From the NCBI GenBank assembly GCA_022225965.2, contig JAKJXP020000118.1, positions 1 to 64,000 on the forward strand: a DNA stretch of 64,000 nucleotides. The letters are read 5' to 3'. The stretch comes from Diatrype stigma (taxonomy: Eukaryota; Ascomycota; Sordariomycetes; Xylariales; Diatrypaceae). This document shows, one piece after another, positions 24,532-36,152 of the stretch (its first letter is position 1; the number at the start of each line of letters is the position of its first letter). The notes under the pieces are model-generated. The model was not told the DNA's origin. It saw only the letters and a list, made by a program, of their open reading frames with translations, and ran no database searches. Position numbers and translations under genes: made by a program.

Positions 24532-25547
24532 ATGTCTTCAAAATTGTCTCCCTGGAGGGCACTGCGGAGCCTCAGCGTGCGCACGAGACCGCTGCGATCA
24601 TGTCCGGAGCACCAGCAGCGGCGGATACCGACCTCGGTCCTAGCGGCACGGCGAGGGCTTTCGGATAATATGACGACGAGGGGGGACTCAGATGCTTACA
24701 ACAGCGGCTCAATACCACCGCCGCCACCACCCCCGCAGGACGGCGGCGAAGAGTACCAGGCCCAGCCCGAGCTCGACCCGATCGAGGTCTTCGCGCCCAA
24801 TTTCCTCAATGCTGAGGCCATAGCCGCGCTCGAGAAGACCGCGGCCGGTGAGGACCAGTTCGGCGAGTTTGAGGAGGGCCTGATCTTCGACCGCCCCGTG
24901 TCGCCCACCAAGAACGACAAGCTGCAGGACCGGTACCACCCCGTCGTCCATCAGATCACGCGGCTGCTCATGAAGGACGGCAAGCTGAGCAAGGCGCAAA
25001 GGGTACGCATGGACACCCCCCTCCTTCCACCTTCCTTTTACAAAGGGAAGATTCAACCAAAGCCGAAACAGCACTAACGATCTTTCTTTTCCAGCACATG
25101 TCCATGGTCCTCAACTACCTCCGGATGTCGCCGGCGCCGAAGCTGAACCCGCTGCGGCCGCTGCTCCCGGGGGCGCCGCCGCCGGAGCACCTGCCGCTGA
25201 ACCCGCTGCTGTACCTGACGCTGGCGGTGGACTCGGTGGCGCCGCTGATCCGCATCAAGGCGATGAAGGGCATGGCGGGCGGCGGGCAGGCGCTCGAGGT
25301 GCCCGAGCCGATCCCGGTCCGCGTGCGCCGCCGCACCGCCGTCATGTGGATCCTCGACATCGTCAACAAGAAGCCGTCGCGCGGCAGCGGCCGCGGCCAG
25401 TTCGCCGCCCGCTTCGGCGAGGAGATCGTCGCCGTCGTCGAGGGCCGCTCCCGCGTCTGGGACAAGCGCCAGCTCGTCCACAAGCTCGGCACCGTCGCCC
25501 GCGCCAACCTCATGCACCCCAGCATCTCCGGCCGCAACAAGAGGTGA
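24532..25547 (+). CDS. RSM7: Mitochondrial small-subunit ribosomal protein uS7m (Rsm7-like)
   Basis: Component of the head of the mitochondrial small ribosomal subunit, near the mRNA exit and E site. Two exons: 24532-25002 and 25095-25547, with a 92-nt intron; 307 aa. The first about 45 residues are Arg/Ser-rich with few acids, as expected for a mitochondrial presequence. A Pro-rich linker (a run of seven Pro) and an acidic region follow, then the S7 fold: LMKDGKLSKAQR and SPAPKLNPLRPL, the S7 signature region VRVRRRTAVMWILD, and a basic C-terminal helix (VHKLGTVARANLMHPSI). The C-terminal exon is strongly GC-rich at third positions. Family assignment is firm; the symbol is by analogy with yeast. 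Confidence 0.93.
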
Positions 25548-28015
25548 GGTGGCTGGTAAATGGGGAGAGGGCCATGATGTTAGTCATGCGAATGTTAGTC
25601 TCGGAGAAGGGAAAATAAAAAGTAGAAAATGAGATGGGGGGGGGGGGGGAGAGATGAGGGTGGTGGTTAGGTTAGGATGCACCACTTGCAAACCCCCTTC
25701 TCCTCTCCCTCTCGGCTAGGTTGCTGAGCACGCTTTGTCAGCTGCTGAATGCGCTTGCGACGTGCAATGTGTAGGACCTCGAGACCTGGATGTACGTATG
25801 GCACTGTACTTTACATTTAACTACATTGAAAAGAAAGAAGAAAAAAATGCATACGGACAACGAAGATCATTCCTACCCTATGCAATGAAGGTCCTGGGCT
25901 AGTAGATAGGTAACTCTCCGACCTAGCCTTACAGGAGACAAACCCTTAAGGCGTCGTTGGGTGTTTACCTTCTCCTCACGATGTGCCAGAACGTTTAGAA
26001 ACATGCAGTATCGTAATGTTAAGATGCATATATAGATATAAAGTTCTGGGAGGTCCCTCTGGGAGATCCCTACAGGTGGAGGGAGGGTCGTTGCGTTGAG
26101 CGGCAGCAGGCTGCAATGAATAGATAGACAAGGCAGATATTTGTCGCTTTGTGATGGGTTGGCACACGTAAAGAAGCCAGAAGATCAGATCGTAGGTTGT
26201 CTGCCAAGAAAAGAAAAAAAAAATCAGGACCGGATTCGAACGGTAGTTCCTTTGACCTGAAGGTGAGTCGACCCTCACCCCGCCCAGAATCGTGGTATCG
26301 AACCAGCCCCTACAGAACCCACTAAGCGAACCCAAGAGTCGACTTGGTAGCCCAGTGTATCTTGGAGGAAATTTGCAATAAATATGGTTATATATGAGAG
26401 TGGTTGCCCTCTTTGGTTGCTCCGGGGACGGGAGCCCCCGCCATTTGTACTAATCAATGTCCTAGTATATCTGTTTCGGTTTGCTTCCTCCTAAGCATGG
26501 CCTTGGTTGGAACCTGGCTGGTTTCCTCCCACTTTGTTGTCATGCTTTCTTTAGCCTAGCTAAAAACTGTCTGCAAGCTGTTTACCAAAACGGGCACCGC
26601 GTCCTCATCTGGCAGCAGCCCAGCTAGATGAGCTCTCTATCTAGATATCGAAGTAGCTGCAGGTTCGTATTTCTAAGGTATGCCAAGGGGGTTATGTTGC
26701 AATCCTAAATCTATCTCGTAGTAGGTAAACCGTGAAATCAGTGCACAACTAGAACTCCATGTTGGTGTTGATCAGCGTTCAAGCTTGTCTTGTAGCAAGA
26801 TTTGACCACATGATGAATATATACAGGGTGCGACGTCGTTATGATGTACGCTATATCATGAAGCATTTATATAATATAATAATGATTATGATGATTACCT
26901 AGAGGCTATATATGGTTGACAATCCTTTTTACAAGGTTCGCTTCGCTGGAACAACTCGCTACCTAGGAAACTGTTGGGTGGCTAGTACCTTAGTCATCCT
27001 ATCCACTCCAGTATATATAGGCTAGCTCTCACACTCAGCTTCACAGCTGGATCCTATACACTTACATATACCGATTTTCACTCTATCTTTCCCCTTCTTT
27101 CCAGTACAGTATCCCTACACTAGAAACCACAAAGCTTGAAATCCATATAGCTCCTAGTGAGGTCCTTCATGCGCCCTTTGTATTCACAGGTGGATCGTTG
27201 AGCTTTGATGTAACTACAGTAAAAGAATAGGTTTGTTTAGAGATATTACGTCAAGTTCCCAGAGTTGAATAGCAAGTCATGTTAGTTCGGTTGTCTCAAC
27301 TTTACTGCTCAATATAACGAACGCCTATCTTCTCAGTGATAGCCCCTGAAGGGGCATCTATCATGAGAACTACAGTTAGAATATACTTTCTACTAGCAGC
27401 CTTGGTTAGATGGAAACTGCCACCCTATTTACTCGGACAAGACTAGCTGTCTTCCTCGACGTATCTGATCACTCGTCTAGTGGCTCTTACCCTTCATACA
27501 AGTTTACATAGCATTTTACCGGTGATTACTTGAGCGATTGATTTGCGAAGCAGCTACTGAGCATGTACCAAAGCTAGATGTCCTGATGTGTACTTCTGGT
27601 TCGCCCAGAATCCCTACCAGATGAGTTTGTTTACGTACTTACTTGGCCGCCAGTAGAACACGATATCACTCGCGCAGCATGGACCGGAGAACCAACCACC
27701 TTGTCAACTCTTACAGATGATTCAAGGGGGTCGGTATAACGACGAAAGAAGAACAGAGCAGGATTGATGGTCTGAACCAGCGAAACGTTCTTACATGTTA
27801 TGTTTGTCTAATATATGCATGGAAGAGTGTTGCCACTCCCCCTCGGAAGAAAAGTAGTAATATGTACATAGCCAAAACAAATTGATCGCTAATGCCTTCT
27901 TTTATGTCCCTGTGCCCGCTCATGCCCTCTAGTATATACAGGTTTCTCCTAACCCCCACCCCCTCATCTTCCTCTGGCGTGGTGGTGATGATCAATCCCA
28001 ATTGGTACGGATTGC
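25548..28015. other. Intergenic region including an ORF-poor AT-rich stretch
   Basis: The left part holds the uS7m 3' UTR and a G run near 25636-25649. Around 26224-26300 (minus strand) lie two short B-box-like words and an oligo-T run, but no cloverleaf could be drawn. From about 26460 to 27800 no frame on either strand stays open for 60 codons, and the DNA is visibly AT-rich. A TATATATAGG word at about 27012 could be a promoter for an unknown transcript. No gene is called. Confidence 0.5.
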
Positions 28016-28477
28016 TTAAGCCCGCTTGGCAGCCGGGTTCTTGACGAGGCCAGCGGACCAGATGGCCTCGCCGCTGGTGTTGTCGGCGCAGCCGGTGGGG
28101 CCGGTGACCTTGACGGTGCCGGCGCAGTCCTTCTCGGTGAAGACAGCGACTGCATATGGACGGTTAGTTGTCTGGTTTTGGCCTCTTGTAGATAGATGCG
28201 TGTATGCGAGGGTAAAGGAGGGGAGGGGGGAAAGGGGAGCAGGAGAAAACTTACGCAGGTACTCGTTGCTGTCGGTGGCGGACTTGAAGCTGGCGGAGCC
28301 GTAGCCGATGTCGAAGTTGATGCAGTCGCTGTCGGTGACGAAGTCGAAGCTCTCGACAGAGTCGACGTCGCAGGTCGAGAAGTTGTACACCTCGACGGTG
28401 GCGACGGTCTCGTTCTGGCGCTGGACGACCATGGCGCTGGCGCTGGCGGCGAGGGCGAGGACGGCGGCGAACTGCAT
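28016..28477 (-). CDS. Small secreted cysteine-containing protein, 118 aa
   Basis: Two exons: 28477-28255 and 28149-28016, with a 105-nt intron (GTAAGT donor, TGCAG acceptor). The N-terminus is a clear signal peptide (MQFAAVLALAASASA). The mature part is acidic and has four cysteines (STCDV, SDCIN, KDCAG, TGCAD), enough for two disulfides, plus two N-glycosylation sequons near its start (NET, NFS). It ends in a basic AAKRA tail. Size, signal peptide and cysteine content are those of fungal extracellular or effector-like proteins, but no named family is recognised and no function is claimed. The 5' leader is a run of CAAA repeats and a TATA-like word lies further upstream. Confidence 0.82.
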   Translation of the reverse strand: MQFAAVLALAASASAMVVQRQNETVATVEVYNFSTCDVDSVESFDFVTDSDCINFDIGYGSASFKSATDSNEYLRKFSPAPLSPLPSFTLAYTHLSTRGQNQTTNRPYAVAVFTEKDCAGTVKVTGPTGCADNTSGEAIWSAGLVKNPAAKRA

Positions 28478-28488
28478 TTTTGCTGGGT

Positions 28489-28527
28489 TGTTTGTTTGTT
28501 TGTTTGTTTGTTTGTTTGTTTGTTTGG
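28489..28527 (-). repeat. (CAAA)n tract in the 5' leader of the small secreted protein gene
   Basis: About nine CAAA units (TTTG on the plus strand) end about 12 nt before the start codon at 28477. Such unstructured A/C-rich leaders suit efficient ribosome scanning; the repeat may also vary in length between strains. Confidence 0.85.
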
Positions 28528-28660
28528 GAAAGAGATGTGTTGAGCGATGAGTTTAGGACTTGTTGTTTGCTTTGATGCTTTGATGGTGAGTAGTGATGAT
28601 GATGATGATGCTGATGATGATGAACTTTTTCGTTTTCTTCTTTCGGAGTTCCAGCAGCGT

Positions 28661-28670
28661 CTATTTATCC
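28661..28670 (-). promoter_or_regulatory. Possible TATA box of the small secreted protein gene
   Basis: The minus strand reads GGATAAATAG about 185 bp upstream of the start codon. This is a reasonable TATA match at a plausible distance, given the CAAA-rich leader between. Word match only. Confidence 0.35.
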
Positions 28671-29722
28671 TCCAGACGTCGACAAGCTGTGCCACAGAAC
28701 ATCTCCACGACCGAAGCCGTATGCTCAGCTTGTCACTCCCTGCGTGTAGTAAGGCTATATGATGATCGACATCACGATGATCGCGAAACGGGCAGCTGAG
28801 GCTGTTCGGACTCCGGGGCATGGACAGGCTGTAAGAACTAGGGCCAGTTTGAGCTTCTGGAAAGATGGTCGCGACAGCTGGTCTACGGTTTCGGACGCGT
28901 AGAACCATGAGCTTGAAACATTTTTAGATGCTCGGTGGGTTCTCATGCCCATAGGATGATTGTGGAACAGGAAGGTTACTAGTATGACAGGTACGCATTA
29001 TAGTAGCTTTGGGAAGGTGGATCTATAAGATGGATCTATTCCATGTCAGCATCGTCCCATGCCAGCCCGTCGCATCATCTTGTCGGACCGCAGATGCTTG
29101 TTCTGTTCTCTATAACTAACCGGGCAGTAAAGTAAGCATTGAACTTGGCTTGGCTTTGGGGTTTGCATTGAGCTCTTTGCATTTTAGCTAGTCATATTCT
29201 AGTCGCTGTAGTATCATCATCTGTGATTACGATACCACGAGATCTTACTATATGAAGCGGCACAGCATGAAATACACCACGAAGCAACGTAGTATTGTTG
29301 CTATGCATGTACCAGGCACCAGCGCCAGTGTGGTTGACAGATGCCTGAGACCATTCAGAAGAATAGAAAGATTCTTCGGCTATTCTGACGATGAACGTAG
29401 CGTTGCATGTTAGAATACTACTTATACCTGCGAAGTATTGACTCGATCGATTGATACAAATGAATGTTGGCACCATGGAGTAGGCTTAACGCCTCTCGCA
29501 TATTACACGTTTCCCGCGATGAGACTAGTCAAGCTTCGAGTTCGGGAGCTACGTTGGGGTAGCAGAAAAGAACACGGCATGCGAGTGCCGGTCTGCTGGA
29601 TACACCGGAGGTTTTCCTACCTATTCTTAGAACAACCTTTCAAACTCGGTAGCTCCCGAAAGCTGGGGTGGAGGCAATAGTTACACGTCTAGTGTCTATT
29701 TCTTGTCTTTATTCGGCCTGAT
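28671..29722. other. Spacer upstream of the small secreted protein gene and downstream of PAN2
   Basis: Probably upstream regulatory DNA of the small secreted protein gene on the left and the PAN2 3' UTR on the right. It contains a perfect 12-bp inverted repeat (TTCGGGAGCTAC at 29541-29552 and its complement at 29649-29660). No gene is supported. Confidence 0.5.
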
Positions 29723-32700
29723 CTATCGCAAGCTTGAACCCCTGCTAGGAGTCCAGGTCGGCGGGGACCCCACCGAGCTGGCCGGACCACCTCCTATTGC
29801 CTTCCTAATCGGTGTTGTGGGCCCCTCCACCGGCGGAGTATCGGTTCTCGGTGCGTTCTGGCCGCCCTTGGAGGGCGGTCTAAAGCCCAGCGCCACGCCT
29901 TTAAAGTATATCTCCTGCAGCATCGTCTCAAGGATACCTGCTTCTTGGAACTCCTGATATTTCCTGTAGAGCCTCAGAGCTGTCCTAGCGTCCTCAATGG
30001 AGTCGTGTGTCTCCTGCTGTATATCCTCCTTGAGGAGGGTATGCGCAAGGAACTGCAAGCTCAGCTTTCGCAACCGTTCCTTGATGAAAAAGATATCGCT
30101 GGTATCGATGACTTGGGACTTGGGCACATGTATGTTGATAACGCGGAAATCCTGTTTCAGACCATGGCCCAAGAACTTGCACCCAAGGTTGAGCAGAATC
30201 CAGATTTTCTTATATGCGATTTTCAAGGGGACAAGATTGTGACCCCGTTGATGTGCCATCTGAGGGTCAAGATCTTCTGGCGTGATTCCTGAGTAGGACG
30301 TGAGATAGTCAACGACTTTCTCTTTGATGGTAATGTAGTCATCAATGAATGGGACTCCTTCATCCATGCCACCCCCTCGGATGATCGAGGTTCGGGCAAG
30401 CGCATGCACTGTTGGCCTGATAATCTTCCGTTCACCATCTGAATTCATCTCCACTTCTGGCTGAGAGACCTGGACAAACTCTGTGTCTATTGCAATGATG
30501 GTACCAGGTCCAGCAGCCTCCATCTGTGGGTCTAAGGTTCGGTATGTCTTGTCTGCCCTGTCAGGCCTGTTGATAGCAAAGTTAGTATTCGCATGGCTTG
30601 TTCACGGATTGAGAGACCTACTGGAGATCGAGGTAAAGCAATCGTGGGTCGAGATGTTGTTTCCAGCCGGAATCTATGTGGTTGTTGGCTGCTTTTAACT
30701 GGAAGACAAGAACTGACGGCGTCTTCCACGCTGTGTTGAACGTCAATGCTTCTTCCGACGACACTGGCTTGACGTAGAAGTCGTTGAAGAAGTACCAGTG
30801 GCTTTTCCCTGGGACCTTAGGAGCTTCAGGAGAGGAGTGTGCGACTTTCCAGTATGTTAGCAAGTAAGGCCATACTATGACCAGACTGGAATCTTACCAT
30901 TAGCCATAGCAACCAAATGTGACCGCTGCTGCTGGCCCCCTTCGATATTTACTGCCAGGCCTGTCAAAGAGTAAACTGTAATATTGTGTATACCGCGTTG
31001 CAAATGCAGTTTCAAGTCCTCCCCTTCGAAGCAAAAGAATTGCCCATTGTCGACGATGATGCCTATCTCCTCGGGAAGCCACCCAGGAGTAGCCCATAGC
31101 CGACGATGGTCACTGTTCGTTATGGCAGTGTTCAGCATCAATACCCCTGGTACCTTGTGAATTGCCTTGCGAGTGGCTAAGTTCTGATACCTGTGACAGT
31201 TGTTGCACCACCCTTTATTCATCTTTTCCCTTTCAATACTCATCTTGAGAACTTGCGAGAAGGTTGTCCTTGGAGCTCTGGGGGTTCTAACGCCAGGCTT
31301 CTTCTTCCATGTTAACTTCGGCAGTTTGGATATCATCAACAGGAATGCCCACTCACATTGGTAGGATAAAGCAGCTCGTTCACCATGGTGGGGTCGAGTT
31401 TTGTGGTCTCGCTCTTGCAGTTCATGCATTGAATAGAACTGATTGCGGATGTTTGAAAAAGCTTGGAACATCAGCAGGTATTCCCCATAAGTGGAGGAGT
31501 CACTCACCTCTTCGATAGCTGTTGATTGCGGGAACATAGATTTATTATTTTGGTCCATCCTACCAGTCAGGAACCTAGCTAATTGCTGTAGCATCACAGT
31601 GCGGGATGCATGAGGTTCTTCCTCAAGCAAGCCAAGACGAGCAGCTTCGCAGGGATTAGCTTTAACGTAACGTGGAATCTTGGACGGAACACAACTCTTA
31701 CCTTCATCATGACAGCTCAAGGTCTTTGTTAAATTTGATGCTTGGCAAGCATCTCCTTCGGCTTTATAGAGCATATCAAATAGGAAACCTAGCTCGCAAA
31801 GAACACAGAGCTCATCAACACAGGCTGTTGCGGCATGTTGCAGGGCAGTGTTTCGTATCAGGGGAGTGTAATGCATGATTTGCAATAGCGAGTTTGCGTA
31901 TGCGTTGACGATATGATTCTGTAGTCCAGAGTACTGCGTCTTGTTGAAATAGCTGATGAAGGTCAGCTGAAGATCTAACGAGGGAGTAGTTTAGTGGCTC
32001 ACCCAAAGTCGAAATCGTCAATTCCAAATTTGCTGTATTTGATCTCAATGTTCTGATACATTTCAGGAACATCCACCTTATGGCTTTCGAGTTTGCTGTC
32101 CGACACAACATGGGGGATCTCCGGAACAGCTTCTTCAGGGGGAGGAGTGCCGGCAGGCGACTTGGCCAATTCTCTTGCTCTCTCGCTCAAGAACTTGGGT
32201 GGTTTTAATGTACTTTGTGTGCTCTCGGCAGCGGTTCGGGTGTCCTCTACTTGGTTTCTCCGTAAAGTTCGAGTGTTCTTGCCGAAGAACCCCCAGTCCC
32301 TTTCCTGAAGACCCGCGAACAACGGTGGGTCGATCTTCACAGGGGGGGCTCCTACCTCCGTTATGGTAATGTTGTTTGGCCATGCTGACAGCAAAACTTC
32401 CCGATAATAAGGCATTCCAACGGAGCTCAGGGGCCTGGTCTCAGGTTAGTATCCAATGTCCGTCAGACTACAATGTGAAAATGAGAACTTGCGTATCAGG
32501 ATTCCAGTCAAGCTGAGGGGTAGGCTCTGCAGCATCCGCAAACTCGACTGGTGTGGCGAATTCAGCGAAATGGATTTTGGTGCGTGAGCCCCAGAGGTGG
32601 ATATTATATTCACCATCGGCGAGGGCAATAGCTTCGCCTGATGGAGCGATCTCGACATGGGAGCAATACAAGCTGTTGGCCTGGCGAACATTGCTGGTGT

Positions 32701-33781
32701 TCGGATTCATCAGATCAACAACATGCATTTGGCCCATATGAGACATAACGATGCTAGTAGTAGACATTCGCGGGTGCATCCGAACATAGGCGGCACCGGC
32801 CGGGAAAGGGAGAGGGGGCATCGATGTCATATTCTTGAGATCAAAGACATTCACTAGAGGATCCAGCATGTAGTTCCCCTGCTGCCTAAGGGAGAAGCCA
32901 CATGTGACTATGAAGTCGTGCTGGGCATCCATATCGTTGATTCCTGCGGAGTGGGCGTTCCAGATTTTGATCACCTTGAAGGTGATAGGATCTAGTATAT
33001 GGACAGAACCGGTTGCGGTGGCAGCGCAGATATACCGACTCCTTCTCATGAACTTGTACCTGTGTTCCGTTGACAGCTACACGGCAATTGTCAGTAATGC
33101 GACGCCCTTGGAGTGACCATGATCAGGGGCCTGTACTTGTTTCGTCACTTCACCCTTATTAACGTCAATGACAAACATCTTGTCCTGCTCGCCAGCAACT
33201 AGAATCTCGGCCGTCCCCTTCGATGTAAAACTCATGCATCGTAGCTCGTTCATGTCTTCATGTCTATCGGGATCTCTCGTGAGTATAACAGCTCGGTTGC
33301 TTGGATGCTTGGGACGGGGTCATGCCCACCTAATAGACCATAAAGGCGGACCTCTCCGAAGGGCCATATGCACGCTATGGGAACCCAGCGTAATGACGCC
33401 CTTGTCATTGAAGAGCAGCTGGCGGACCTGGCCATCTTGGGACGTATGCGCCTTGAAGGAGGTATATGGTTGTAGTTCGGTACCGTAAAAGGAGGAAACG
33501 CGCCCCTTTTTCGATAGTGTCAGTCAAAATAGGCTGGTTGACATTCTACGGGAGGGTTCGGCTCATACATATTCGTTCCCAACCCATAACAACTCCTGGC
33601 TCGTATCAAATGCCAAGGTCGTTACGGGTGTTGGCAGGGCTCTCAGGCCCGGCGGGGGCAGAGGTATTCGGGCAACCTGCAGGCAAGACATCAGCGACCT
33701 CGAGTCCACGGGATTGTAGAATTGGAAACTGTGTATGATTGCAGTTGTAGTGCGACTGACCTCGTCCCAATCTCCGTCCAT
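29723..33781 (-). CDS. PAN2: PAN2, catalytic subunit of the Pan2-Pan3 poly(A)-nuclease deadenylase
   Basis: Cytoplasmic exonuclease that trims mRNA poly(A) tails with Pan3. Eleven exons were traced: 33781-33761, 33676-33569, 33505-33330, 33263-33137, 33076-32493, 32434-32003, 31952-31508, 31461-31357, 31303-30898, 30844-30622 and 30566-29723; total 1156 aa, the normal PAN2 length. Seen: N-terminal beta-propeller (MDGDWDEVARIPLP; ELLWVGNEYGRVSSFYG), the inactive ubiquitin-protease-like domain (NKTQYSGLQNHIVNAYAN; IQCMNCKSETT; KGWCNNCHRYQ), and the DEDDh nuclease with IDTEF (D903, E905), GHGLKQDF and HDSIEDARTAL. The first exon encodes only seven residues. The intron after exon 5 is GC-AG (donor GCAAGT). 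The exon 9 acceptor is ambiguous by a few codons. Confidence 0.96.
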
Positions 33782-35307
33782 TTTCACTCTTTGTCATCGT
33801 CGGCCTAATACTATACCAAGAGGCTACCCAGGGCTGCCGGGTTCACCGCACAACTTTTTTTAGACACGAATAAATCAATGTAGATGGGTAGGAATGCAAT
33901 GGACAATATGAATTTGTTGGGAGGTCGTCGTTCTCTAGCCTCGTGCGGCTCCTGTAGCCCCTCCAAGACCCAAGCTTGATGTTTGGGGCGTCGAGGTTAG
34001 TCTTAGGTACCTGAGCTGCTAAGTTGAGGTGCAGGTCCGGCATTGTGCATCATTGGCGGGCTGGCGGGGCAGACGGTCGTTATGTAACTGCCTTCTTTAC
34101 ATACTACTAGGTCCATAATAGGTAGCAGGGTACGCATTATCAGCTAATCTGTTAACGCCCTGGTCACAACCTTGGAACACAGATTGCAAGCTACTATAGG
34201 TACCTACTCAGCTAGTACAAAGCGAGTTAGCACAGAAATACATGTAAATCATTGATCATTGATGGATCTCCAAGCTTCAAGCCGCCAAGTACTTCGTACC
34301 GCCAGGGCTGCCAAGCCGAGAAGTCCCTGATGAGTGAACAGAATATCGTCTCGACGCCCATCTCACTACACCTTCACAACCGGCTGCTCGTCATGTGCGC
34401 TTGACGTACGACCAACAAGATTTACAGCTTTCGCAACGTGTTCATTGAGAATCTGCAACCCCTTCCTGAGAGGTTCAACAGACCCCCTGATCAAGCCTCC
34501 TGGTGGTTTTATAGTACGAAGTAGGTACTTCTTACTACCAGGTTCTGCATGCATGCCATATGGCTCCAATTGCACAGGTAGGACTATGGTGTCAGTTCGG
34601 TTCCAAGTTTCCAAGATATTACCTACGACCAAGATGTCGGGATTCTGAGGACGTCGCAATGGCACCATCTGATAAACAAATCTGGCCATGTCTGATCCTA
34701 CTCGGTAGGGTTAGCCGTCGCCGGGGAGCCAGGCTCGCCTGAATCGTAGGTCTAGACGCCAAGCCAGCACCCATGGTTGGGGCGTCTCAACCATGTTTCA
34801 TATACGCTGCGGCAGGTCCTATTAAGCGACGGGGACTTGTATTAAAAAGATGACGTCGCGCCTCACAGATCTATCACGATGAGATGATTTTCGTGTTCGC
34901 GATGGCAGATCGGCGCAGGGCAGGGTTCGAAGGCGGCCTCCTGGATCTGCGCGTTTAGGTTGGTAGGTTGGTAGGTTGGTATTGGTGATAGTAGAATCGT
35001 AGGAAGGTATAAGTTGCTGCTCAGACCCTCAGACCGCTGTGTTGATCCATCCCCCCAGCCTGTTAAGAAGATCGCGATTCGTGTTAAAGGTGTTCATCCA
35101 CCTTATTAGCTATTGCCAACTAAAAACTACCCGCCCAATATCATCTTGTTGATAATTCCCATTGCCTACCTATCGGCGTTTACACCACCAGCCAGCTAAC
35201 CGCCATCACACCGAAATACACCCATCCACCCCTTTCTCTCCCCCGACCCTCTCTACTAGGCACCTAGGCCGCCAAAACCAACTTCGACCTAAGCTCAGCG
35301 AACAAAA
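33782..35307. promoter_or_regulatory. Divergent spacer between PAN2 and the YbjQ-like gene
   Basis: No gene supported. It carries a GGTTGGTA tandem (about 34957-34980), scattered ACCTAC/TAGGTA words, and C-rich leader-like sequence just before 35308. Both neighbouring promoters must be here; no specific factor site is called. Confidence 0.5.
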
Positions 35308-35638
35308 ATGCTCACCAACCGCCGCTCGAACATGATGATGGGGCCGCACCGGCGGACGCCCTCGTACGCCCACGCGGCCGGCCCCGGCAGCAGCGCCGCC
35401 ACGACCATCAGCAACCTGCCGCCGGCCTACAGCAGCAGCGGCGCGGATCCGCTCGGCAACGCCGAGGCCGCCGCCGCCGCCGGCGAGCCGCACTGCAACG
35501 CGCCGACCATCCTGACGTCGACGACGGCCGAGCTGCCGGGCTACCGCGTCGCGCGGGCGCTCGGCGCCGCGTACGGGTAGGTTTTTCCATCCAAACCCAC
35601 CCGGACTTATGCCAGCAGGACCGCATCTGTCATATGCG

Positions 35639-35673
<35 letters not shown>

Positions 35674-36152
35674 TTACTCACGGGATGTATATGGGAGGTT
35701 AACAATCAACAACAACATACAGCATCGCGACGTGCACGCGCGCCCGCGACCTCAAGTCGCTCCTGAAGTCGCTGCGGTTCGGCGACGAGCCGCGGACGCT
35801 GACCCACGCGCTGTACGGGGCGCGCGAGCGCGCCGTCGAGCGCCTGACGCTGGACTGCGTGCGCATGGGGGCCAACGCCATCGTCGGCGTGACCTACGCC
35901 GAGACGGAGATCCTCGGCGTCGCGCAGGTCAGCGTCTCGGGCACGGCCGTCTACGTCGAGCGCGAGAACAACAACAGCAACAACAACAATTCCAATTCCA
36001 ACCCGGTCTCCGTCCCCGTCCCCGTGCCTAACCCCGGGGGCAATGGCCACGCTCACGCCGGCCTCGGCCTCGGCCTTGGTATGGGCGTGGGTGGAAGACA
36101 CGGACACCCCTCGGGCCCGCCCCCGGCTTTCGACCTGGTGGCCAACAAGTAA
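35308..36152 (+). CDS. YbjQ/UPF0145 (DUF74) domain protein
   Basis: Two exons: 35308-35576 and 35723-36152; 232 aa. The N-terminal 75 residues are low-complexity and Ala-rich. The conserved domain spans the splice: PTILTSTTAELPGYRV, then GIATCTRARDLKSLLKSL, the helix around HALYGARERAVERLTLD, and the strand MGANAIVGVTYAETEI followed by VSVSGTAVYVE. This is the small pentameric-type YbjQ fold found in bacteria and fungi; its function is unknown despite occasional heavy-metal-binding labels. The C-terminus is an Asn/Ser, Pro/Val and Gly/His-rich tail. The 146-nt intron includes a run of 27 T. Exon 1 and most of exon 2 are very GC-rich. Confidence 0.85.
35639..35665. repeat. Poly-T homopolymer, 27 nt, inside an intron
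   Basis: An uninterrupted T run within the intron of the YbjQ-like gene, about 60 nt before the 3' splice site. It may act as an extended polypyrimidine tract; its length is probably variable. Confidence 0.95.

Noticed and set aside
26224..26300. Possible tRNA on the minus strand
   Set aside because: B-box-like words (TTCGAATCC and TTCGATACC) and an oligo-T run are present, but the T-stem does not pair with a 7-nt loop and no acceptor, D or anticodon arms can be drawn.
27964..28908. 314-codon minus-strand frame across the small secreted protein gene
   Set aside because: It is a shifted frame running through the CAAA leader repeat and the intron; the signal-peptide frame with a good intron explains the locus better.
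32435..32489. GT-AG alternative (GTTCTC donor) for PAN2 intron 5
   Set aside because: Poor donor, AG too close to the branch point, and inserted residues break the conserved DTPL-GMPYYRE segment; the GC-AG solution is better.
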